From positions 1 through 5,148 of the forward strand of contig NZ_JNZD01000060.1 in assembly GCF_000725495.1 (NCBI RefSeq): DNA of 5,148 nucleotides, in the 5' to 3' direction. Below the pieces are notes generated by a model. It was not told the DNA's origin and did not search any database. It saw nothing but the letters and a program-made list of their open reading frames with translations. Source of the DNA: Streptomyces aureus. Lineage in GTDB: Bacteria > Actinomycetota > Actinomycetes > Streptomycetales > Streptomycetaceae. This document shows, in pieces, positions 1-3,824 of this stretch (its first letter is position 1; each line of letters begins with the position of its first letter). Made by a program: the position numbers and the translations under genes.

Positions 1-57
1 CGTCCGGTCCGGGAGCAACGGCTCGATCCGCGCCCACTGCGCGTCAGTTAACGGCAC
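1..57 (-). CDS. IS5-family transposase, N-terminal fragment (runs off window)
   Basis: The minus strand from GTG at 57-55 reads VPLTDAQWARIEPLLPDRT in one open frame to the window edge. The 'LTDAQWARIEPLLP' block is the usual N-terminus of DDE transposases of Streptomyces IS5-type elements. Only 19 codons are visible, so the catalytic residues lie outside. GTG at 57 is the only reasonable start in frame between here and the element tip, although no convincing ribosome binding site precedes it. Codon 3 is TTA, the rare leucine codon read by the bldA tRNA in Streptomyces, which could limit transposase synthesis to late growth (known for TTA genes, inferred here). Confidence 0.75.
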   Translation of the reverse strand, partial: MPLTDAQWARIEPLLPDRT

Positions 58-98
58 ACCCGGACCAACGATCCGATGATCTAAACGAAACGGCCTAG
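1..98 (-). mobile_element. Left end of an IS5-type insertion sequence (partial)
   Basis: The first 57 bases encode, on the minus strand, the N-terminus of an IS5-family transposase. The outer end of the element therefore faces right. The junction is placed at the palindrome GCCTAGGC (93-100), where CTAG at 95-98 would be the target duplication. CTAG targets are known for part of the IS5 family. Right of it the plus-strand frame runs open into the TPR regulator, as expected if the element interrupted that gene. Inside the tip the outward-read sequence begins GCCGTTTCGTTTAGATC. The other terminal repeat and most of the element lie outside the window, so the exact tip is inferred from the CTAG and the reading frame only. 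Confidence 0.6.
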
Positions 99-154
99 GC
101 TTCGTTGCCCGGGGGAAGACGACCCCTGATTCCCCAGCACCCGAGGACGATCCT

Positions 155-1126
155 GTGTATCGACGTGCTTTCCTGGCCGCGGCCACAGCCGCGGGAGCCA
201 CACTGACCGCGCCATCTGCCACGCAGCGCCGCCTTGGGTCGGCCGACGTGGACCGGCTGAACGCCAAACTCGCCGCGGTCGTCAGCATGGACAACGCCTA
301 CGGCGGAACCGTGGAGCTCCAGCACCATGCCGCAGCGCTCGCCGAGGAGACGGTGCGCCTGCAGAACACGCACACCGCATCCAGCCGGATCCGCTCGGAG
401 CTGTACGGCGTCGCGGCCGCCTTCATCGCGAGCGCCATGTGGGCCGCGATCGACGGGCGGCGCCTGAAAGAGGCGGAGCCCTACCTCGAACGGGCCATCA
501 CCCTCGCGGGCCTCGCGAACAACCGCTACATCCTTTACCGAGCATGGGGTCACGCCGGGATCATGTACCGGCATCTCGGGCGCCCGGCCGACGCCATTGC
601 CGCCGCCGAGGCCGCCCGGGGCATCTCCATCACCCGCAGCGACCCGTTTTATGCCTCCCTGGCATTCGCCCGCCTCGGCACGTTCCACGCCGACGCCGGG
701 GATACCCGCGCGTCCCTGCGGGCGATCGGCCTCGCACAGGACTCCTACGACCGCGCCGACCAGGCCAAGAACCGCCCGCCGTGGATGGGCTTCTACGACC
801 AGGCCGAACTGGACTCCCTCGCCACGTTCGCGAACCTGCGCCTTGGCCGGTGGGAGGCCGCCGAACGCCACGCCCACCGCTGCCTTGCTGGGCTGCGCCC
901 CGACCTCGAACGCAACCGGGGACTGACTTACGCGAATCTCGCGCTCGCCCAGCTCGGGCAGGGCGACATCGAGCCGGCCGTCGAGTCGGCCCGCACCGTC
1001 GCCCCGGACATGGCGCGCCGCGGGCGTGTGGGCGGGCTCCTGGACAGCTTCACCAAACAACTCACCGCCGTTGCGCCGCACAACGAGGCCACCGCGGCGT
1101 GGCACGAGCACCGGAGGGCCGCATGA
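155..1126 (+). CDS. TPR half of an XRE/TPR-type regulator, N-terminal HTH lost to the IS
   Basis: Streptomyces genomes contain many regulators with an N-terminal XRE helix-turn-helix, a short linker ending in an RRxFL-like segment, and a C-terminal TPR-like helical repeat region. This 323-residue product matches only the second half. It has a linker (YRRAFLAAATAAG, residues 2-14) and then helical pairs at about 104-157, 163-200, 220-247 and 254-286, with TPR-like Ala/Gly/Leu spacing. The frame is open back to the presumed IS junction at 95, and the codons before GTG155 (PDSPAPEDDP) look like native linker, so the HTH part was probably cut off. GTG155 is preceded by GAGGA (143-147) at 7 nt, so translation could restart there. 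RRxFL mimics a Tat signal, but this motif is normal for the family and export is unlikely. The stop overlaps the next start as ATGA. The fragment cannot bind DNA through the usual domain. Residual function is unknown. Confidence 0.72.
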   Translation: MYRRAFLAAATAAGATLTAPSATQRRLGSADVDRLNAKLAAVVSMDNAYGGTVELQHHAAALAEETVRLQNTHTASSRIRSELYGVAAAFIASAMWAAIDGRRLKEAEPYLERAITLAGLANNRYILYRAWGHAGIMYRHLGRPADAIAAAEAARGISITRSDPFYASLAFARLGTFHADAGDTRASLRAIGLAQDSYDRADQAKNRPPWMGFYDQAELDSLATFANLRLGRWEAAERHAHRCLAGLRPDLERNRGLTYANLALAQLGQGDIEPAVESARTVAPDMARRGRVGGLLDSFTKQLTAVAPHNEATAAWHEHRRAA

Positions 1127-1680
1127 ACGGGACCACCTACCGCCGTACCAGCGACGTCCGGTCAGTAGGCGACCTGATCGTCGACATCCACGTGGAAGTA
1201 CGCACCGCGTTCGGCCTGATGGGCGACCCTTTCTACGCCCCGGACCGCTACCGCGAGCGGCTGGAAGGGTACGCGTCCCGGCCGGGCTGGGAAGCGGTCG
1301 TGGCCTACGAGGGCGACGAGCCCATCGGGTACATGTTCGCCGTCCCCCTGGGCGCCGACACCAAGTGGTGGTCCTCGGAGAAGGAGCCGCTCCCCGCCGA
1401 GTACACCGCCGAAGACGGCCGCCGCACGCTCGCGCTGAACGAGATCCTCGTACGGGAGCGGTGGCGGGGCGCCCACGGCAAGGGCGCAGCCCGCGACCTC
1501 CACGAGGCGCTGCTTGCCGAGCGCCAGGAGCAGCGGGTCACGCTGCTGGTCAATCCCCTGCGGTCCGACGGCCGGCTCAAGGCCGTGTACGAGTTGTGGG
1601 GCTACAAGCAGGTGGGGACTCAGCAGCCTTTCGCCGACTCCCCGGTGTTCGCGTCGATGATGCGCGATCCCCTGCGCTAG
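1123..1680 (+). CDS. GNAT-family N-acetyltransferase
   Basis: The product (185 residues) is predicted to transfer acetyl from acetyl-CoA to an amine; the substrate is unknown and the protein is cytoplasmic. Visible GNAT features are the strand VVAYEGDEPIGYMFAVPL (59-76), the strand and pyrophosphate-loop region LALNEILVRERWRGAHGKG (103-121) followed by a helix, and the C-terminal VYELWGYKQVG (155-165) typical of the fold. The acetyl-CoA loop reads R-G-A-H-G-K-G, one residue longer than the common RxxGxG/A pattern, so binding should be checked. ATG1123 overlaps the upstream stop (ATGA) and follows GGAGGG (1113-1118), which implies translational coupling to the TPR gene. The stop codon TAG (1678-1680) is part of the CTAG flanking the next mobile element. 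The full length is consistent with an intact single-domain GNAT. Confidence 0.88.
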   Translation: MNGTTYRRTSDVRSVGDLIVDIHVEVRTAFGLMGDPFYAPDRYRERLEGYASRPGWEAVVAYEGDEPIGYMFAVPLGADTKWWSSEKEPLPAEYTAEDGRRTLALNEILVRERWRGAHGKGAARDLHEALLAERQEQRVTLLVNPLRSDGRLKAVYELWGYKQVGTQQPFADSPVFASMMRDPLR

Positions 1681-1707
1681 TGCCGCATCAGTCAAGGTTC
1701 GCCCTGT
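1681..1707 (+). repeat. Left terminal inverted repeat of the 529-bp element
   Basis: Starts TGCCGCATCAG directly after CTAG. It matches the reverse complement of 2183-2209 at 24 of 27 positions, with mismatches at positions 12, 16 and 25. The inner conserved block is GTTCGCCC. Confidence 0.8.
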
Positions 1708-1752
1708 TCGTGGTGAGTGTGGCCATGTTTCTCCCTCTGGATTGTGTGGTCG

Positions 1753-1781
1753 TTGACCGCCGCTGTACGGGGCGGGAGAAT
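1753..1781 (+). promoter_or_regulatory. Putative promoter of the passenger gene
   Basis: TTGACC (1753-1758), a 17-bp spacer and GAGAAT (1776-1781) form a reasonable housekeeping-type promoter. It lies inside the mobile element, 21 nt before the ATG of the small membrane-protein gene. The passenger gene could therefore be expressed wherever the element lands. Judged by eye; no start-site evidence. Confidence 0.5.
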
Positions 1782-1802
1782 CCGTCCGACGAAGGGGGGA
1801 CG

Positions 1803-2147
1803 ATGAATCTCATTGACGCCAAGGACCAGATCGAGCGCGAGCACCCCGAACTCACCGGCACCGAGAGAATCAAAGCGATCAAAGCGCTGAGGAGTCAGAG
1901 CGAGGCCGCCAAGAAGTACGGCACCGCACAGGCCGGGGAAACAGGCCAGTGGCCATCGTTCGCCGAATCCTGGGGAATCGTCGCCATCGTCATCATCGGC
2001 ATGCGCGCCCTGGCCTGGGCCGTGTGGGGCGTCGCCTTCGACGCCCCACACTGGTCCGGCGTGTTCTTCGTTGTACAGCTGGTCTTCGGCGTCGCGCTGG
2101 TCTCCCGCGCCTACAAACGCCGGCGGGACGCCTCGCCTCCCAGGTGA
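1803..2147 (+). CDS. Small two-helix membrane protein, passenger of the mobile element
   Basis: The 114-residue product is not recognised as a named family. Residues 1-50 are hydrophilic and charged (MNLIDAKDQIEREHPELTG...), probably helical and cytoplasmic. Residues about 57-79 (SWGIVAIVIIGMRALAWAVW...) and 84-103 (WSGVFFVVQLVFGVALV...) are two hydrophobic segments. The tail YKRRRDASPPR is basic, which by the positive-inside rule suggests both ends in the cytoplasm. ATG1803 follows the strong ribosome binding site GAAGGGGGGA (1791-1800). Upstream codons in this frame belong to a shadow of the GNAT gene, so this start is preferred. The gene lies wholly between the terminal inverted repeats of the 529-bp element and is its only visible gene. 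Its codon choice (ATT, AAA, AGA, AGG, AGT) is slightly less GC-biased than its neighbours. Function unknown. Confidence 0.75.
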   Translation: MNLIDAKDQIEREHPELTGTERIKAIKALRSQSEAAKKYGTAQAGETGQWPSFAESWGIVAIVIIGMRALAWAVWGVAFDAPHWSGVFFVVQLVFGVALVSRAYKRRRDASPPR

Positions 2148-2148
2148 A

Positions 2149-2167
2149 GGCTCGCCCGGCCAGAGCC
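2149..2167 (+). terminator. Weak hairpin after the passenger gene
   Basis: GGCTC (2149-2153) pairs with GAGCC (2163-2167) across a 9-nt loop, starting two bases after the stop codon. The stem has only 5 bp and there is no T-run, so this is at best a weak terminator. Confidence 0.25.
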
Positions 2168-2182
2168 AGCACAAGCCGGTCG

Positions 2183-2209
2183 ACGGGGCGAACGTTGCCT
2201 GATGCGGCA
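2183..2209 (-). repeat. Right terminal inverted repeat of the 529-bp element
   Basis: Read on the minus strand from 2209 it starts TGCCGCATCAG and pairs with 1681-1707. It is followed outward by the second CTAG (2210-2213). The passenger gene stops 35 bp before it. Confidence 0.8.
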
Positions 2210-2213
2210 CTAG

Positions 2214-2507
2214 CCTGCGTCGTCCGCGCCTTCGGTGCGGGCCTGCTGCACGGCGGCATGCGCAGGGCCGTCGTGCAAATGGAAGTCAGCGTCAGTCCAG
2301 ACAGTGCCGCGCGCATCGCAGGGGTCCTGCCGGCCCAGGTCATGCGGGAAGACCGGATCCTCGACGAAGCCCAAGCCATGGGCGACCCGAGACGGCTGTG
2401 CGACCTCTTCGAACTCAGCGTTGGAGGAACCCTGCGCTACACAGCCGCCCCTCAACCACCCTGACCTCGACAAAATCAGCATCCGCACCACGCGTGCCAA
2501 GCCCTGA
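2214..2507 (+). pseudogene. 3' fragment of a coding sequence with a likely +1 frameshift
   Basis: From the right edge of the mobile element the frame gives a protein-like sequence: MEVSVSPDSAARIAGVLP, then EDRILDEAQAMGDPRRLCDL and FELSVGGTLRYTAA, with G/C-rich third positions. Possible starts are ATG2258, GTG2273 or ATG2279, all with poor ribosome binding sites. As written the frame ends at TGA 2462-2464 after PQPP. Skipping one C in CCCC (2448-2451) continues as LNHPDLDKISIRTTRAKP to TGA 2505-2507. The block 'GDPxxLCDLFxLSVGxxLRYTAAxxHPDL' resembles the HTH-like tail I recall from actinobacterial integrase-like proteins, from memory and not certain. The upstream part is missing, since GNAT ends just left of the insertion. 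It is probably a decayed 3' end. A short intact gene of 68 residues (2258-2464) is the alternative. Confidence 0.5.
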
Positions 2508-2543
2508 GGACTTGTCTGCAGGCCTCTGCCATGCCACAGGCGA

Positions 2544-2588
2544 AGGCCCGCCGTCTCAGTCGCTCGGCCGGAGCACGACGGCGGGCCT
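2544..2588 (+). terminator. 12-bp GC-rich hairpin, putative bidirectional terminator
   Basis: AGGCCCGCCGTC (2544-2555) pairs perfectly with GACGGCGGGCCT (2577-2588). The 21-nt loop (2556-2576) contains a smaller GCTC/GAGC stem. It lies 36 bases after the last stop codon of the fragment to its left. No T-run follows, which is usual for Streptomyces hairpin terminators. Its loop is repeated in a second hairpin at 2775-2819, so a role other than termination is possible. Confidence 0.55.
2557..2577 (+). repeat. Loop repeat, copy 1
   Basis: CAGTC, then GCTC, then GGCCGGAGCACG. The 12-nt core GGCCGGAGCACG recurs exactly at 2797-2808, again preceded by CAGTC. The preceding CCGCCG (2548-2553) is also shared. 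In this copy the sequence fills the loop of the 2544-2588 hairpin. Confidence 0.6.
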
Positions 2589-2603
2589 CTCCCAGACGCG
2601 GAG

Positions 2604-2700
2604 ATGTTCTGCACCTGCCTAAACGCCAACGCTACGCCATTTGCAGGCACCAGCGAACTGTTCAACGATGCTGCCACCAGAGGCGTTTAGTCCAGAACAT
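2604..2700. repeat. Imperfect inverted repeat in the gene-free stretch
   Basis: ATGTTCTG (2604-2611) and CTAAACGCC (2619-2627) reappear inverted as GGCGTTTAG (2682-2690) and CAGAACAT (2693-2700). That gives 17 paired bases interrupted by a 7-nt against 2-nt bulge, enclosing 54 nt. It could be an RNA structure, an operator pair or the ends of a decayed insertion. No coding sequence is visible inside. The whole gap 2508-2842 contains no gene I can support. Confidence 0.45.
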
Positions 2701-2745
2701 GTGAACTTATCCATGCTCCCCAGGCCTTGGATGAATCGTGTGACC

Positions 2746-2824
2746 AGCCCCACACTGCGAGGTGTCATTCTCGCGGGGCTTTCCGCCGCAGTCCTTGGCC
2801 GGAGCACGGTGAAAGGCCCTTTCA
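2746..2824 (+). promoter_or_regulatory. Leader with two mutually exclusive hairpins and a palindrome
   Basis: Hairpin A: AGCCCC (2746-2751) pairs with GGGGCT (2775-2780), and GCGAG (2757-2761) with CTCGC (2770-2774), with a 5-nt bulge. Hairpin B: GGGGCTTTC (2775-2783) pairs with GAAAGGCCC (2811-2819) at 8 of 9 positions. Both need GGGGCT, so only one can form. TGAAAGG-C-CCTTTCA (2810-2824) is also a 15-base palindrome just before the ribosome binding site GGGAG (2830-2834) of the small membrane-protein gene. The layout fits an attenuator or switch controlling the small gene and the sigma gene (inference). The palindrome alone could be a protein operator. No known riboswitch class is recognised. 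Confidence 0.4.
2789..2808 (+). repeat. Loop repeat, copy 2
   Basis: CAGTC, then CTT, then GGCCGGAGCACG, matching copy 1 except for a short variable spacer. CCGCCG (2783-2788) directly precedes it. This copy lies in the loop of an imperfect hairpin (2775-2783 with 2811-2819) whose stem sequence differs from that of copy 1. Confidence 0.6.
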
Positions 2825-2842
2825 GACATGGGAGTTCACGCC

Positions 2843-3076
2843 ATGCGTCATTCACTGCGTCTGCCCACAGGCCGTTGCCGTCAGCCACTCTGTGGCGCGC
2901 TGGTTCCACGTTACGGCCAAGCGATCGTCCTGGTGGTCATCCTCCTGTTGACGGTCACAGTGTGTGTCGCCGCGCCGACCCCTGCAGTTGCGGCCAGCAC
3001 CGCAGCCCTTGTCCAAGCGGGAGCCGCCTTGTGGATGGCTCTGCGTCGCCCCAGCGCCTCGACAGCCGAGAGCTGA
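2843..3076 (+). CDS. Small hydrophobic membrane protein upstream of the sigma gene
   Basis: The product has 77 residues: a basic, cysteine-containing N-terminus (C12, C17), a strongly hydrophobic segment at about 24-44 (GQAIVLVVILLLTVTVCVAA), a second weaker one at 47-67, and a short RRPSASTAES tail. ATG2843 is chosen because GGGAG (2830-2834) lies 8 nt upstream; an in-frame start at 2828 has no better site. The stop TGA shares its A with the ATG of the sigma gene (TGATG, 3074-3078), which suggests coupled translation. The position invites the idea of a membrane partner or anti-sigma factor. However, there is no HxxxCxxC zinc anti-sigma motif, and it is far shorter than RsbN-type proteins. 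Family not recognised. Confidence 0.62.
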   Translation: MRHSLRLPTGRCRQPLCGALVPRYGQAIVLVVILLLTVTVCVAAPTPAVAASTAALVQAGAALWMALRRPSASTAES

Positions 3077-3693
3077 TGCCAACGTCAGCATCGCCGGCTC
3101 CCCGCCCAGAGGGCGGGGAGCCGGCGTACGGAATTCAGAACATCGTGCAGTGTGTGGAGCGCGCCCAGGCTGGCGATGGTGTGGCTTTCGCTCAGCTCTA
3201 CACCGCCTACAGCGACACGGTGTACCGGTACGTCTACTACCGGGTCGGGGGTAAGCCAACCGCTGAGGACTTGACCAGCGAAGTGTTCGCTCGCGCGTTC
3301 CAGCGCTTGGATACGTTCACCTGGCGAGGGCGGGACTTCGGGGCGTGGCTGGTCACCATCGCCCGCAATCTTGTGGCCGACCACTTCGCCTCAGCGCGCG
3401 TCAGGCTGGAGGTGACGACCGGCGAGCTCTTGGACAGCAACGAGGTCGAGCGGAGCTCCGAAGATATGGCTGTCGAAGGCCTTCGTAACCGCGGACTGGT
3501 CGAAGCGCTCAGCAGGCTTCCCCGCCGAATGCGGCAGGTCACGTGGCTGTGGACACTCGGCGTGCCGACGGCCCACATCGCGCAGCAGCTGGGAATCAGC
3601 CCCAGCACGGTCCGGGTCCACCTCTTCCAGGCGCGTCAGCGCCTTGCTGCTGACCCTCTCGTGGTCCTGATCGCCAGCCCCGCAAGATCCTGA
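3076..3693 (+). CDS. BldN-like ECF RNA polymerase sigma factor
   Basis: The 205-residue product is predicted to direct RNA polymerase to specific promoters. Sigma region 2 spans about 36-107 (FAQLYTAYSDTVYRYVYYRV..., TAEDLTSEVFARA, FGAWLVTIARNLVADHF). The linker at 108-136 (RLEVTTGELLDSNEVERSSED) is almost the sequence I recall for Streptomyces BldN, the sigma factor of aerial-mycelium development. Region 4 (about 140-193) differs. It reads LPRRMRQVTWLWTLGVPTAH and then an HTH, IAQQLGISPSTVRVHLFQAR, instead of BldN's VMGKNEGAIKTLQYRA type, so -35 recognition is probably different. The long BldN pro-sequence is absent; only about 30 residues precede region 2. ATG3076 overlaps the upstream stop (TGATG) with a weak GAGAG site. 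GTG3145 is the alternative start, past the 3092-3126 hairpin. No anti-sigma gene follows. Calling it a BldN paralogue is from memory of the family. Confidence 0.85.
   Translation: MPTSASPAPRPEGGEPAYGIQNIVQCVERAQAGDGVAFAQLYTAYSDTVYRYVYYRVGGKPTAEDLTSEVFARAFQRLDTFTWRGRDFGAWLVTIARNLVADHFASARVRLEVTTGELLDSNEVERSSEDMAVEGLRNRGLVEALSRLPRRMRQVTWLWTLGVPTAHIAQQLGISPSTVRVHLFQARQRLAADPLVVLIASPARS
3092..3126 (+). other. Perfect 16-bp hairpin at the start of the sigma gene
   Basis: CGCCGGCTCCCCGCCC (3092-3107) pairs with its exact complement at 3111-3126 around the loop AGA. With sigma translation starting at ATG3076, the hairpin covers codons 6-17 (SPAPRPEGGEPA). If translation starts lower, for example at GTG3145, it lies in the leader. 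A stem this stable near a start codon should slow ribosome loading or terminate transcription when not translated. No T-run follows. The structure is directly visible; the role is inferred. Confidence 0.7.
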
Positions 3694-3751
3694 CCACGCT
3701 ACCCCCTTCAACTTTCCTGCCCTGTGGCCCGGATGCTTGCCTCGCCTCATC

Positions 3752-3765
3752 AGTTCCACGGAACT
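3752..3765. repeat. Palindrome in the convergent gap
   Basis: AGTTCC-AC-GGAACT: 6-bp arms and a 2-bp centre, lying in the 131-bp gap (3694-3824) between the converging sigma and zinc-ribbon genes. The centre is too short for a good RNA loop and there is no T-run, so it is more like a protein site than a terminator. Nothing else is seen in the gap. Confidence 0.35.
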
Positions 3766-3824
3766 CAGGGACATGACATGCCGATCCCCTATCGTTGCCC
3801 CTTCAGTTCGCCGTCGAAGTCCCC

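Larger units (their letters stand above)
1677..2213. mobile_element. Non-autonomous CTAG-flanked element carrying a passenger gene
   Basis: CTAG occurs at 1677-1680 and 2210-2213. Directly inside are terminal inverted repeats of 27 bp with 24 matches, the outer 11 bp (TGCCGCATCAG) being identical. The body is 529 bp (1681-2209), has no transposase and holds one small membrane-protein gene with its own promoter-like site. CTAG duplications are typical of IS701-family elements (YTAG) and part of the IS5 family, so a transposase of one of those groups may mobilise it in trans (inference). Because CTAG is palindromic, it cannot be said whether it belongs to the repeat or the duplicated target. 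The insertion left the GNAT stop codon intact. I do not recognise the element as a named IS or MITE. Confidence 0.75.

Noticed and set aside
157..190. Tat-like signal (RRAFLAAATAAG) at the start of the TPR protein
   Set aside because: This RRxFL linker is common in cytoplasmic Streptomyces XRE/TPR regulators and appears terminal only because the HTH part is missing.
95..1111. Long minus-strand open frame opposite the TPR gene
   Set aside because: Gly/Val/Arg-rich antisense shadow with no family features. The plus-strand TPR frame explains the same DNA.
439..1122. Long open plus-strand frame running into the GNAT gene
   Set aside because: Its product is Arg/Pro-rich, typical of an off-frame reading of GC-rich DNA. 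The TPR frame here has proper codon bias, and GNAT has a good start at 1123.
2522..2541. Imperfect palindrome GCCTcTGcCATGcCAcAGGC
   Set aside because: Two symmetric mismatches leave a weak hairpin with a small centre. It was not listed beside the much stronger hairpin at 2544-2588.
2641..3075. Upstream in-frame extension of the sigma factor
   Set aside because: The sequence is low in protein-like character and overlaps the small membrane-protein gene, which has a good ribosome binding site. The overlap TGATG supports a start at 3076.
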